A DNA stretch of 64,000 bases from an uncultured Veillonellaceae bacterium (GCA_902785705.1 CACZZN010000004.1:1-64000); one strand, 5' to 3'. Counted from the stretch's first letter, positions 44,749-54,123 are shown. The notes: generated by a model not told the origin, from the letters alone. Program-made: numbers and translations.

Positions 44749-45390
44749 TTATTTCTGGTAGCTTTTCGCTGGGACACCTGTAACAAAAGAGTTTTCCAAT
44801 ACATTACGTGCCACAAAAGAGTTTGCAGAAACACAGCTTTTATTTCCAACAAGTAGCCTTGGTGCGATAGTTGCATGCGTACTAATAAAACATTCTTCTC
44901 CTATTTTTGCATATCCCCCGATTGCAGCAAACGGACAAATCACTGTATAATCCCTTATTTCAGCATCATGCCCAATCGTCGCCATTGCGTTTATGAGACA
45001 AAAATCCCCTACTTTAGCATTTGCACTGAGACCTGCAAACCTATACAAAATAAGTCCTTCTCCCCATACAGCACTACGAAAGCATACTGCTTGCGGATGA
45101 ATTAAAGAAATAAATTTTGCTTTTCTGCGTTTAAGTATCTCAGCCACTTTTTTCCTTCCATCAACATCCCCTATTGCAAGCAAAAATCGATCATTTTCTT
45201 GAACATCATAGTCCCGAATCGTTCCAACAATATCTGCATCTCGTCGTATCTCAGGATATGCGTCCAAATCCGTCGGTATGTCTGACAAGAAACCTTTGAT
45301 TCTATACTCTTCCGGCGAATATGTCTCCAATGCCATCTCATAGACTTCACGACCACATCCACCTGCACCTACGATCACAACGTCAAACAT
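44749..45390 (-). CDS. NeuD/PglD-type sugar acyltransferase
   Basis: A 213-aa enzyme. An N-terminal Rossmann-like domain (VVIVGAGGCGREVYEMAL) precedes a left-handed beta-helix (INAMATIGHDAEI, ICPFAAIGGYAKIG, STHATIAPRLLVGNKS) with the catalytic His in IGHDAEI. Relatives N-acylate 4-amino-4,6-dideoxy-sugar nucleotides (PglD, VioB-like) or O-acetylate sialic acid (NeuD). With DegT, ACP, KAS III and SDR around it, N-acylation of an amino sugar is the better guess. Clear ribosome-binding site GAGAGGGAACG. Confidence 0.85.
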   Translation of the reverse strand: MFDVVIVGAGGCGREVYEMALETYSPEEYRIKGFLSDIPTDLDAYPEIRRDADIVGTIRDYDVQENDRFLLAIGDVDGRKKVAEILKRRKAKFISLIHPQAVCFRSAVWGEGLILYRFAGLSANAKVGDFCLINAMATIGHDAEIRDYTVICPFAAIGGYAKIGEECFISTHATIAPRLLVGNKSCVSANSFVARNVLENSFVTGVPAKSYQK

Positions 45391-45448
45391 ATCGTTCCCT
45401 CTCCATTGAACAAACTAAATTTATAACACATGGTATAACTTCAAATAA

Positions 45449-46549
45449 TTACACAGCGTATAAAACCGTTTCTAAAAAATGTTTTGGATCATAATGTCTG
45501 AGATAGAATTTATAGTCCATGTTCCACTCTTGTATCTTCCTTTGGATGGCAAAGATATCTTCCGGCCTGTGATAAACACAAATAGCCAAAACAGGACGAT
45601 CGCGATGAATGATTCCTTTTGCCCCATCCAAAGCCTTCATCTCTGCTCCCTCTATATCCATTTTAATCATGGTGACTTTTCGCGGATCCGTCAGCAACTC
45701 CTCATCGATTGATGTACATAACAGCTTTTTCGTACCTCCCCCGCTAACCTCGATTAAACTGCTGGGACCATGCCCGGATGAAAAGGATAATTCCTCCCTC
45801 CTGTCCCACACTCCACGTTCAACATATCGAACACGATTATCATATTCTTTTAAATTCTTTTTTGTAAGTGCCATATTATCCGCATCTGCCTCAAAAATCA
45901 CAGACGCAGACTTCTCACTTGTCAGCATGAAAAATCGCTTCGTGTCCATTCCATCATATCCGCCACAGTCTATAAAAAGTTTTTGTTCGTCAAAATCAAC
46001 CAGTTCTTTTTCAAAATATTGACCTTCCTGCGAAAGGCCTTCAAAGAAACGCCTATCCCCACTGATTCTGGTGTTCAAGTATGCCAGAAAGATCTGCTTA
46101 GAAAGATCATCCTGCAATGCCTCGTATGCTATTGTAAGCTCTGCCGCATACTCTTCATAATAATGTCGTGGTACATAAGACAGTTCTCCCAAATGCACAG
46201 CACCAAAGAAAATCTCATAATCCAAAACACGATCTACTACTTGCTCATACGGCTTCAGTCTTTCTGCATCAAAAAAACCAAACGCAACAATAACGTCGAC
46301 TTTTCCTCGCACATTGTCTAAAACATCTTCCAAAGGCTTCACTTCATAGGGACCGAGTTTCATTCCTTCTTTATAGAATTCGCGATCCACCACGACATAT
46401 GCCGGTGAGATACGTTGTGTTTTCAAGTATTCAGTCACCCGTTCTGCCCCGAGAGCTGCGCCGTATACCACAATGCTTTGCCCATGATAATTCTTTATGT
46501 AATTCAAAAACTCGCAGTCTTTGGCTTCCACCAGTTGCATCACATTCAC
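45449..46549 (-). CDS. FkbM-family methyltransferase
   Basis: A 366-aa SAM-dependent methyltransferase. An N-terminal ~150-residue region has a nucleotide-fold look (SIVVYGAALGAERVTEYL). The C-terminal FkbM domain carries LFIDCGGYDGMDTKRFF, FEADADNMALTKKNL and TMIKMDIEGAEMKAL. It probably O-methylates a sugar of the surface glycan. AT-rich; 59 bp upstream of the NeuD-like gene in the same direction. Confidence 0.87.
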   Translation of the reverse strand: MNVMQLVEAKDCEFLNYIKNYHGQSIVVYGAALGAERVTEYLKTQRISPAYVVVDREFYKEGMKLGPYEVKPLEDVLDNVRGKVDVIVAFGFFDAERLKPYEQVVDRVLDYEIFFGAVHLGELSYVPRHYYEEYAAELTIAYEALQDDLSKQIFLAYLNTRISGDRRFFEGLSQEGQYFEKELVDFDEQKLFIDCGGYDGMDTKRFFMLTSEKSASVIFEADADNMALTKKNLKEYDNRVRYVERGVWDRREELSFSSGHGPSSLIEVSGGGTKKLLCTSIDEELLTDPRKVTMIKMDIEGAEMKALDGAKGIIHRDRPVLAICVYHRPEDIFAIQRKIQEWNMDYKFYLRHYDPKHFLETVLYAV

Positions 46550-46662
46550 AAGAAATCCTCCCTACTTCCGCAAATCTTCCTCGCATCACCCTCTGACAGT
46601 CATTCCGTAGTGCAAAGGGTCGTTTCTCAACGAATTTATTGCACCAATTTCCATTTTCTTGC

Positions 46663-46899
46663 CTACGCCTCAGTCAGAACATACACCTCCGCATTCCAAA
46701 CTTTCATGGTCGCATTCTCTCTGTCAAAACATCTTGCATAAGAGGGCACCATTCCGGCTGGTATTCCTTCACAATCGGAAGGCAGATTATCTTGGGGCAA
46801 TTGTGAAGTATATTCGCCAGATCGCTTCAAAATTTCTTCGACAAACTGATTATCATTTCCACGTCGGTGCAACTCCAATGTCTTAAGCACTGCATACAT
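46663..46899 (-). CDS. Unrecognised short reading frame in a 490-bp gap
   Basis: A 78-aa frame (starts MYAVLKTLELHRRGNDNQ, includes CFDRENATMKVWNAEVYV) with a weak GGGAAG ribosome-binding site. The sequence has normal protein character but no family I know. It could be the remnant of a larger gene, since the flanks 46,550-46,662 and 46,900-47,042 contain nothing recognisable. Confidence 0.3.
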   Translation of the reverse strand: MYAVLKTLELHRRGNDNQFVEEILKRSGEYTSQLPQDNLPSDCEGIPAGMVPSYARCFDRENATMKVWNAEVYVLTEA

Positions 46900-47042
46900 T
46901 GCTTCCCGCTGTTATTGTTGCTGATTAGCAAATTGATAGCACCCATTTGATTCTACTCAACATCTCTATGCATGCCGAAATACTGCATATGTACCTTTTC
47001 TAACACGCTACTCCTGTCCTTCCTCCTGCAATTTACACATTC

Positions 47043-48212
47043 TCAGTTCCGAAAGCTCTTCAATATCCCGCAAATCTTCCTCGCATCATCCTCCGTCAAA
47101 CCTCCGTACATGGGCATGGAAAGCACCTCTCTTCCTACTTTGACCGCAACGGGAAGCTTTTCCGGCGCCGCGGAAGAAAGCTGTCGATAGCAGGTAAATT
47201 CACTGCAAAGAGGATGAAAATATTTTCTGGTAAAGACATTGTATTCCTTGAAATGGTCATAAACATAGTCACGAGAGCGACCAAATTTCGTTTCATCGAT
47301 ACGAATAACGTAATATTGATGATTGAGACGAATATTGTCCTCCACCTTCGGCATCAATGTAATTCCGGGAACATCTCCCAGTTCTTCATCGTAAATCTTT
47401 CCCAAGGCGATCCGTTTTTCCCGCTCCTCTGCCATATAGCCCAACATAATGCGTCCGATGGCAGCCTGCACTTCATTGAGTTTCCCGTTGATACCCGGCA
47501 TGACCACTTCTTCTTCATTCTTGATACCAAAGTTTTTCAAAAGGTCAATGCGTTCCTTGAGATGCTTGTCCTTGTGCATCAACGCTCCGCCTTCCACCGT
47601 ATGGTAGAGCTTCGTCGCATGGAAGCTCATCATGGAAATGTCGCCGAAGGTTCCAATGCCTTTTCCGTCGACCTCCACCCCGAAGGCATGGGCTGCATCA
47701 TACACCACACGCAGACCGTATTTGTCCGCCACGGCTTGGATCTTCTCCACATCGCAGGGCGTACCAAATACATGGACGGCAAGGATGGCCGTGGTCTGAG
47801 GCGTAATCATGAATTCTATTTGGTCGGCATTGATATTCATCGTCACCGGATCGATATCGCAGAAAATCGGTCGGATATTGTTCCATGAAAGCACATGAGG
47901 CGTCGCCGCAAAGGTAAAGGGCGTCGTGATGACGTCCCCTGTCAGCCGAAGGCTCTGACAGGCCACCATGAGAGCGATGGTCCCATTGTTGAACAGGGAG
48001 AGGTAGGGCACCTTGAGATACTCCGTCAATTCCTCTTCCAGCTTGTGATGCTGAGGGCCATTGTTCGTCAGCCACTGCGCCCGCCAAATATCCTCCAGCT
48101 TCGCCGTCACTTCCTCGATCTTCGGAAAAACGGGGCGTGTGACATAGATAGGGGCGGGAAAAGGTTCCACGTTTTGTTTAATCCGTACACATTGTTTCAC
48201 AGTGTCAATCAC
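47043..48212 (-). CDS. DegT/DnrJ/EryC1 sugar aminotransferase (VioA-like)
   Basis: A 389-aa PLP enzyme. PIYVTRPVFPKIEEV, WLTNNGPQHHKLEEEL, LFNNGTIALMVACQSL and ITTPFTFAATPHVL match aminotransferases acting on dTDP-4-keto-6-deoxyhexoses. The PLP Lys is in SFHATKLYHTVEGGAL, with the Asp in YDAAHAFGV. Likely product: dTDP-4-amino-4,6-dideoxyhexose, from the keto sugar that RmlA/RmlB in this locus can provide. GTG at 48212 has AGGAGG eight bases upstream. Confidence 0.87.
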   Translation of the reverse strand: MIDTVKQCVRIKQNVEPFPAPIYVTRPVFPKIEEVTAKLEDIWRAQWLTNNGPQHHKLEEELTEYLKVPYLSLFNNGTIALMVACQSLRLTGDVITTPFTFAATPHVLSWNNIRPIFCDIDPVTMNINADQIEFMITPQTTAILAVHVFGTPCDVEKIQAVADKYGLRVVYDAAHAFGVEVDGKGIGTFGDISMMSFHATKLYHTVEGGALMHKDKHLKERIDLLKNFGIKNEEEVVMPGINGKLNEVQAAIGRIMLGYMAEEREKRIALGKIYDEELGDVPGITLMPKVEDNIRLNHQYYVIRIDETKFGRSRDYVYDHFKEYNVFTRKYFHPLCSEFTCYRQLSSAAPEKLPVAVKVGREVLSMPMYGGLTEDDARKICGILKSFRN

Positions 48213-48280
48213 ACAAAATGCCTCCTAATCTCTATTGTCATCATAGTCTTCATACGTCTATACATGTGAAATATCTTTTG

Positions 48281-49600
48281 TCAGTGACATCTCATTATAG
48301 AAACATCGTTATGCCAATGCACATAACCATACAAATGCCGCATTGGATCTGTAATCACAGAAAATTGAACTGCACATGGAACAAAATCACAGAAGTCCAC
48401 CTTTCCAATAGTTATATCTAAAGGAATCGATGCGACTGCTGCAACATTATAATTCCCTTCCTGCAAGTCTACATGAAACTTCCAGTCAAGAGCATAGCAT
48501 CCCCCTGCCTCTGCTGAAAAAATGGGCAATCGATCCAGTCCCGTATCAGAGTACACAACCTCTACCCCGCTCGCACTGCGGATATGATAGGCAAATCCCA
48601 ATATCGGAATATCCTCATAAACCTGAAATGCATACCTCAAACATACCTTTTGTCCGCACTCCACCTGAGATATTTCTTTCCCCTGTTCATTCAGCAACTG
48701 CACATTAAGAAACTCAACTTTACCATTTTGGGTTCTATCATAGGTTGCTTTTTCCAAAAAGGCGGCATTATCACCATACCATATCCCATCTCTCTGCTCG
48801 GTTGCTTCACTTTGCAAATCGACGTGAACTTCTTGCACCGAAGGATTATCTATCACCTTTTGCTCCGAACGAACTTTTGCCGCAAAATATTTTTCAATCG
48901 TTTCCTTGCTAGCTCCATCGAAGCTTACCTTCCCCTGCTCCATGAAGATCCCTCTTTGACATAGGCTGCGCACTGCGCCGGTATCGTGACTGACAAACAG
49001 AACCGTCACGCCGTCATCCAGCATGTGTTTCATTCGATCCATGCACTTCGCTTGAAAGAACGCATCCCCCACGGAAAGTGCTTCATCCACGATCAGGATA
49101 TCTGGTTCCACGAAAGCATTGACAGCGAAGGCCACACGAGCGAACATGCCGCTGGAGTACATCTTCACCGGCTGATGGATGAATTCCCCGATATCAGCAA
49201 AGGCGATGATGTCATCCACCCTCGCATCCATCTCTTCCTTGCTGAGTCCCATCACCACGCCGTTCATGTAGATATTCTCCACGCCCGTCATCTCGGGATT
49301 GAAGCCGGCTCCCAACTCCAGCAGAGACGCAATCCGCCCGTGTACCTCCACCGTCCCGGCCGTCGGTGTCAAGACCCCTGTAATGACCTTCAGAAGCGTG
49401 GATTTCCCGGCGCCGTTCTGGCCGATGAATCCTACGGTCTCCCCTTTCTTGATGGAAAGGTTGATATCCCGCAACGCGTAAAAATCCCTACTGTATCGCT
49501 TGTGAAAGGGCAGAAGCGCCTCCTTCAACCGATCCACGGGGCGGTCATACAGCCGATATACCTTGGAAAGATCCCTGATCTCGATTGCTAGTTCTTCCAT
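48281..49600 (-). CDS. Polysaccharide ABC-exporter ATPase with Wzt C-terminal domain
   Basis: A 439-aa protein. The ATPase domain (about 1-240) has Walker A GQNGAGKST, the Wzt-type signature YSSGMFARVAFA, Walker B ILIVDEALS and the switch His in FVSHDTG. The C-terminal ~180 residues are a Wzt-type beta-sandwich that in relatives binds the modified non-reducing end of the glycan and so sets chain length. This fits a locus that makes acyl or methyl decorations. It lies 15 bp after the permease gene. Confidence 0.93.
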   Translation of the reverse strand: MEELAIEIRDLSKVYRLYDRPVDRLKEALLPFHKRYSRDFYALRDINLSIKKGETVGFIGQNGAGKSTLLKVITGVLTPTAGTVEVHGRIASLLELGAGFNPEMTGVENIYMNGVVMGLSKEEMDARVDDIIAFADIGEFIHQPVKMYSSGMFARVAFAVNAFVEPDILIVDEALSVGDAFFQAKCMDRMKHMLDDGVTVLFVSHDTGAVRSLCQRGIFMEQGKVSFDGASKETIEKYFAAKVRSEQKVIDNPSVQEVHVDLQSEATEQRDGIWYGDNAAFLEKATYDRTQNGKVEFLNVQLLNEQGKEISQVECGQKVCLRYAFQVYEDIPILGFAYHIRSASGVEVVYSDTGLDRLPIFSAEAGGCYALDWKFHVDLQEGNYNVAAVASIPLDITIGKVDFCDFVPCAVQFSVITDPMRHLYGYVHWHNDVSIMRCH

Positions 49601-49615
49601 TCATTCTCCACCTAT

Positions 49616-50425
49616 TTACAACATATCCGCAAAATGAGGCCGCATGCGCTTGAACACAAAGGCACCCACGAAAAGTATCGCGGCGGTGATTCCCCAGAAG
49701 TATATCGTCATATACAGGTGCTGCCAGAACCACTCATGGTAAATGAAGCTCTGGCGATAGCCCTCGATAATGTAGTAGGCAGGATTTAGTTTCAAGATTA
49801 TCTGATATTGAATCGGTATCATGTTTAAACTCCAAAAGATGGGCGTTCCCCAAAAGGCCAACTGCAGAATCAGCGACACGAACTGACCCACATCCCGCAG
49901 GAACACCGTCAGGGCCGAGGTGAGCCAAGAAATTCCCAAACACAGGCAGAACATCGCTCCCGCATAGTACAGGAATTGAACATTGTAGATGGACACCGTA
50001 TACCCATACACGGCGAACATCAGGAAAATGACCCCCACGAAAAAACCATGTACAATAAACGCGGACATGAGCTTCACCATGGGCAGGAGTTCCACCCGGA
50101 ATACGACCTTCTTCACCAGGAAGCTGCTTTCAAGGATGGCATGAGTCGCTCCCATCAGACTGTCCGAAATGAAGAACCACGGCACCATGCCGCAAATCAG
50201 CCAGAGGATGAAGGGAAAGTTATCCACGGGCTGGGACTTGAAGCCCACCTGGAACACGAACCAAAAGACTAGGACCGTCACCGTCGGCTGGATGAATGCC
50301 CACAGGATTCCGAGATAAGAACCCACGTATCTTTGCCGAAAATCCCTCTTGGTCATCTGCCAGAGCAGCATACGATTCTTGAAAATTTCCCGTATCAGTG
50401 ATACGAGGGCACGAATATAATGCAT
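49616..50425 (-). CDS. Polysaccharide ABC-exporter permease (Wzm-like)
   Basis: A 269-aa ABC-2 type membrane protein with six helices. It includes WQMTKRDFRQRYVGSYLGIL before helix 1, and ILESSFLVKKVVFRVELLP in the first cytoplasmic stretch. Partner of the downstream Wzt-like ATPase; exports undecaprenyl-linked glycan. ATG follows GGGAGGG. First gene of the minus-strand glycan operon, with its own promoter. Confidence 0.93.
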   Translation of the reverse strand: MHYIRALVSLIREIFKNRMLLWQMTKRDFRQRYVGSYLGILWAFIQPTVTVLVFWFVFQVGFKSQPVDNFPFILWLICGMVPWFFISDSLMGATHAILESSFLVKKVVFRVELLPMVKLMSAFIVHGFFVGVIFLMFAVYGYTVSIYNVQFLYYAGAMFCLCLGISWLTSALTVFLRDVGQFVSLILQLAFWGTPIFWSLNMIPIQYQIILKLNPAYYIIEGYRQSFIYHEWFWQHLYMTIYFWGITAAILFVGAFVFKRMRPHFADML

Positions 50426-50463
50426 ACTCGCCCTCCCGATAAATTTCTATACTCCTTCGGACC

Positions 50464-50492
50464 ATTATACATGAAACATGGCAAAAAGACAA
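50464..50492 (-). promoter_or_regulatory. Promoter of the Wzm/Wzt glycan operon
   Basis: TTGTCT (50487-50492) and a perfect TATAAT (50464-50469) are spaced 17 bp on the minus strand, about 40 bp before the permease start. Confidence 0.65.
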
Positions 50493-50515
50493 TACAAAAA
50501 AGACTCCATTCTTGC

Positions 50516-50544
50516 TTGAACTAAGGACACAGATAGGATAAAAT
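50516..50544 (+). promoter_or_regulatory. Divergent promoter for the plus-strand glycosyltransferase
   Basis: TTGAAC (50516-50521) and TAAAAT (50539-50544) are spaced 17 bp on the plus strand, about 30 bp before the ATG at 50580. Confidence 0.6.
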
Positions 50545-50579
50545 GGAGCAAATACTCTCCATTGGAAAGGAACGTAAGC

Positions 50580-51443
50580 ATGACCCATGGCCTCATCATC
50601 CCCACGCGAAACGCCGGGGAGCAATTCAAGAAACTGTTGGAGCAGATCGATCGTCAAAATCTTTCCATCTCCCGGAAGCTTCTGATTGATTCCGCCTCCG
50701 CAGACGATACAAAAATTCATGCAGCAGCGCATGGGTTCGAAACCTTAGAGATCCGCCGAGAAGAGTTCAATCACGGCACCACACGGCAGAAGGGTTTCCT
50801 GCATATAGCCGAAAGCGTGGATACCGTCATATTTCTGACGCAGGATGTACTCCTGCCTGACAAATATAGTCTGCAAAGACTCGTTGAGCCGTTTGCGGAT
50901 GAGAAAGTTGGCGCCACTTACGGGCGCCAACTTCCCCATGAAAATGCCTCTTTCGGAGCAGCGCTGCAACGGCAGTTCAGCTATCCTGCCGAAAGCCGTC
51001 GGAAACGTTTGTCTGACCGCAAAGAACTGGGCATTCGTACGGCCTTCCTTTCCGACTCCTTTGCCGCCTATCGCGTAAAAGCACTGAATGCAGCGGGAGG
51101 CTTTCCCGAGACCAACGTCAGCGAAGACATGTATGTGGCGGCCAAGATGTTGCTTGCCGGCTGGGAGATCCAATATACTGCCGAAGCAAAGGCACATCAC
51201 TCCCATGAACTTTCCCTTCGGCAAAGTTTTCGCCGTTATTACGATACCGGCCTTTTCCACCACGATAATCCCTGGCTGTTGGAGGGCTTCGGCAAAAGCG
51301 AAGGCACAGGATTGGAACTTCTAAAGGCGCAAATGAATGCGGCCAGAGAGCGGAATGCTCCCTTCACCGCGCTCCGATTCATCCTGGACGATACCGTGAA
51401 ATACATCTCCTATCGTCTTGGCAAGATGGCTTTTTTTGAATGA
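50580..51443 (+). CDS. Family 2 glycosyltransferase (rhamnosyltransferase-like)
   Basis: A 287-aa GT2 protein resembling rhamnosyltransferases of the RfbN type. It has GLIIPTRNAGEQFKKLLEQI, the DSASADDT region, NHGTTRQKGF, FLTQDVLLPD (donor/metal site), and the acceptor-side SEDMYVAAKMLLAGW with HHSHELSL. ATG at 50580 has AAAGGAA upstream; the open frame from 50562 lacks a site. It is divergent from the Wzm/Wzt operon. Confidence 0.87.
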   Translation: MTHGLIIPTRNAGEQFKKLLEQIDRQNLSISRKLLIDSASADDTKIHAAAHGFETLEIRREEFNHGTTRQKGFLHIAESVDTVIFLTQDVLLPDKYSLQRLVEPFADEKVGATYGRQLPHENASFGAALQRQFSYPAESRRKRLSDRKELGIRTAFLSDSFAAYRVKALNAAGGFPETNVSEDMYVAAKMLLAGWEIQYTAEAKAHHSHELSLRQSFRRYYDTGLFHHDNPWLLEGFGKSEGTGLELLKAQMNAARERNAPFTALRFILDDTVKYISYRLGKMAFFE

Positions 51444-51503
51444 TATCGATACGTTCGACCCCGAATCACATCCACAACAAAAACCCTCTTACTTTATATC
51501 CCT

Positions 51504-51531
51504 TTACAACTACATTCGAATCGTCTAAAAT
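51504..51531 (+). promoter_or_regulatory. Promoter candidate for rmlA-rmlC-rmlB
   Basis: TTACAA (51504-51509) and TAAAAT (51526-51531) are spaced 16 bp, about 35 bp before the rmlA start. The upstream 60 bp are AT-rich. Confidence 0.45.
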
Positions 51532-51567
51532 TATTGTATGCAAAATTTCTATGCGGAGGTGCTTTTC

Positions 51568-52446
51568 TTGGTAAAAAAAGGTATCATACTGGCCGGCGGC
51601 TCCGGGACGCGCCTTTACCCGTTGACCATGGTCGTTTCCAAGCAGCTCATGCCGGTCTACGACAAGCCGATGATCTACTACCCTTTGAGCGCGCTCATGC
51701 TTGCGGGGATCCGCGATATTCTGGTCATCACGACGCCGCAGGATCAGGAACTCTATCGCACGCTCCTGCAGGACGGTCATCAGCTGGGGCTGAACATCTC
51801 ATATACGGTTCAGCCGAGCCCGGACGGGCTGGCGCAGGCCTTTTTGCTGGGAGAGGATTTCATTGCCGGTGACAGCTGCGCTCTGGTGCTGGGCGATAAT
51901 ATCTTCTATGGCTCGGATTTCGCCAAGGCAGTCCAGCAGGCTGCCGCACATGACGAGGGGGCCACGGTCTTTGCCTACTATGTGAGCGATCCGCAGCGTT
52001 ACGGCGTGGTGGAGTTCGACAAAGAAGGAAATGCCTTGAGCCTGGAGGAAAAACCGAAGGAGCCGCGCTCCAATTATGCGGTCACGGGATTGTATTTTTA
52101 CGACCATGATATTGTGGATGTGGCAAAATCCATCCGTCCGTCCGCGCGGGGGGAATTGGAAATCACGGATGTGAACCGTGTCTATCTGGAGCAGCACAAG
52201 CTCCGCGTACAGAAGATGCGCCGCGGCTATGCGTGGCTGGATACAGGGACCCATGAATCCCTGCTGCAGGCTGCCTCCTTTGTGCAGACCATCCAGGCAA
52301 GGCAGGGGCTCAAGATCTCCTGTATTGAGGAGATTGCCTTTCGCATGAAATACATTGACGCAGAGCAGCTTCTGCGCTTGGCTGAACCCCTTGCAAAAAA
52401 CGAATACGGACAGTATCTGCAGCGGCTGGCCAAAGAACACGGCTGA
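51568..52446 (+). CDS. rfbA: Glucose-1-phosphate thymidylyltransferase RmlA
   Basis: Makes dTDP-glucose from dTTP and glucose-1-phosphate. The 292-aa protein has [34 protein letters not shown] and [13 protein letters not shown] at 51568 has GGAGGTG upstream and gives the family's N-terminus ([10 protein letters not shown]); the ATG at 51538 lacks a site. First of three linked dTDP-sugar genes. Confidence 0.95.
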   Translation: MVKKGIILAGGSGTRLYPLTMVVSKQLMPVYDKPMIYYPLSALMLAGIRDILVITTPQDQELYRTLLQDGHQLGLNISYTVQPSPDGLAQAFLLGEDFIAGDSCALVLGDNIFYGSDFAKAVQQAAAHDEGATVFAYYVSDPQRYGVVEFDKEGNALSLEEKPKEPRSNYAVTGLYFYDHDIVDVAKSIRPSARGELEITDVNRVYLEQHKLRVQKMRRGYAWLDTGTHESLLQAASFVQTIQARQGLKISCIEEIAFRMKYIDAEQLLRLAEPLAKNEYGQYLQRLAKEHG

Positions 52447-52463
52447 AGAAAGGAACGATACGA

Positions 52464-53030
52464 TTGAAAGCAACAGAAACCAATCTGAAAGATGTCTACG
52501 TACTGGAGCCGCAAGTATTCGGCGATGCCCGCGGCTGGTTCATGGAGAGCTGGTCCCTGCGGAAAATGGAAGAGGCCGGAATCCATGTGGACTTCGTGCA
52601 GGATAACCAGTCCTTCTCCGCAACAAAGGGAACGCTCCGCGGGTTGCATTACCAGCTCAATCCCATGTGCCAGGCAAAGCTCCTGCGCTGCACGAAGGGC
52701 AGCATCCTGGATGTGGCGGTAGACATTCGCAAGGGTTCTCCGCAGTATGCCCAATGGACAGCAGTGGAGCTTTCCGCCGAAAACAAGAAGCAGCTTTTCA
52801 TCCCGCGTGGCTTCGCCCACGGGTTCCTGACCCTCACGGACGACGTGGAAGTTCAGTACAAGGCGGATAATTACTATGCGCCGGAATGCGATGGCAACAT
52901 CCGCTGGAACGACCCTGAAATCGGCGTGAAATGGCCCTTCGATCCTGTCATTTTGTCGGAAAAGGACGAGAAGGCGCCGCTTTTGTCGGAGCGTACCAAT
53001 CTGAATTTTATCTATGAGGAGATGCGGTAA
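52464..53030 (+). CDS. rfbC: dTDP-4-dehydrorhamnose 3,5-epimerase RmlC
   Basis: A 188-aa cupin-fold epimerase. The catalytic His/Tyr region LRGLHYQLNPMCQAKLLRC, then VDIRKGSPQYAQW, and FIPRGFAHGFLTL are intact. Start TTG at 52464 has AAGGAACG upstream. Its stop overlaps the rmlB start (TAATG). RmlD, the last rhamnose enzyme, is not in this window. Confidence 0.94.
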   Translation: MKATETNLKDVYVLEPQVFGDARGWFMESWSLRKMEEAGIHVDFVQDNQSFSATKGTLRGLHYQLNPMCQAKLLRCTKGSILDVAVDIRKGSPQYAQWTAVELSAENKKQLFIPRGFAHGFLTLTDDVEVQYKADNYYAPECDGNIRWNDPEIGVKWPFDPVILSEKDEKAPLLSERTNLNFIYEEMR

Positions 53031-54073
53031 TGAATATTGTCGTAACAGGCGGCGCCGGATTTATCGGCGCGAATTTCGTATACTATATGCTCAAGCAGCG
53101 TCCGGCAGACAAGATCATCTGCTTTGACAAGCTGACCTATGCCGGAAACATGGCGACTCTGGATAAGGCGATGACCAAGGAGAAATTCAAGTTCATCCGG
53201 GGGGATATCGCAGATCGCCAGGCCGTAGACAAACTGTTCCGTGATGAAAAGCCGGATATCATCGTAAATTTTGCCGCAGAAAGCCACGTGGACCGCTCCA
53301 TTGAGGAGCCTGAGCTGTTCCTGCGCACCAATATCCTGGGCACCAGCGTGCTGCTGGATGCCTGCCGCAAATACGGCATTGACCGATATCATCAGGTCTC
53401 GACGGATGAAGTCTACGGGGATCTCCCCTTGGATCGTCCCGACCTCTTCTTCACGGAGACAACGCCCCTTCACACCTCCAGCCCCTACTCCGCTTCAAAG
53501 GCATCGGCAGATCTCTTGGTGCAGGCTTACAGCCGCACCTACAAGATTCCCGTGACCATCTCCCGCTGCTCGAACAACTACGGACCGTTCCACTTCCCGG
53601 AAAAGCTCATCCCCCTCATGATCATCAATGCACTCCATGACAAGAAGCTTCCGGTCTATGGAAAGGGAGAGAACGTGCGCGACTGGCTCTATGTAAAAGA
53701 TCACTGCTCGGCAATCAACCTTGTGCTCACCAAGGGGAAAGCCGGCGAGGTCTACAACATCGGCGGGCACAATGAGCGCCGCAACATCGATGTGGTAAAA
53801 ATCATTCTGAAGGAGCTGGGAAAGCCTGAAAGCCTCATCGAGCATGTGGAGGACCGCAAGGGCCATGACCGCCGCTATGCCATCGATCCCACAAAGATCA
53901 AGAACAATCTTGGCTGGGAGCCTGAGACAAAGTTCGAGGACGGCATCAAGCAGACCATTCAATGGTATCTGGAGCACAAAGATTGGTGGGAAAATATCAT
54001 CAACGGAGATTATCAGAATTATTACGATAAAATGTACGGCAACCGTCAGACCTTTGAATATGCTTCGATTTGA
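53030..54073 (+). CDS. rfbB: dTDP-glucose 4,6-dehydratase RmlB
   Basis: A 347-aa extended SDR producing dTDP-4-keto-6-deoxyglucose. The NAD motif is VTGGAGFIGANFVYYML, with STDEVYGDL and the catalytic Tyr/Lys in PYSASKASADLLV. The product feeds rhamnose synthesis and could also be the substrate of the DegT aminotransferase at 47043. Confidence 0.95.
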   Translation: MNIVVTGGAGFIGANFVYYMLKQRPADKIICFDKLTYAGNMATLDKAMTKEKFKFIRGDIADRQAVDKLFRDEKPDIIVNFAAESHVDRSIEEPELFLRTNILGTSVLLDACRKYGIDRYHQVSTDEVYGDLPLDRPDLFFTETTPLHTSSPYSASKASADLLVQAYSRTYKIPVTISRCSNNYGPFHFPEKLIPLMIINALHDKKLPVYGKGENVRDWLYVKDHCSAINLVLTKGKAGEVYNIGGHNERRNIDVVKIILKELGKPESLIEHVEDRKGHDRRYAIDPTKIKNNLGWEPETKFEDGIKQTIQWYLEHKDWWENIINGDYQNYYDKMYGNRQTFEYASI

Positions 54074-54081
54074 CGAGGCGC

Positions 54082-54120
54082 AAAAAGAGCGGATTTGGAA
54101 CTGCAGTTCCGAATCCGCTC
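54082..54120 (-). terminator. Intrinsic terminator of glf
   Basis: GAGCGGATT (54087-54095) pairs with AATCCGCTC (54112-54120), and GGAAC/GTTCC extends the stem inward. TTTTT follows on the minus strand only. It also lies 3' of rmlB, where the plus strand has no T-run. Confidence 0.7.
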
Positions 54121-54123
54121 ATG

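Noticed and set aside
51466-51780. A minus-strand frame over the rmlA start
   Set aside because: Antisense to the conserved RmlA N-terminus and without a ribosome-binding site.
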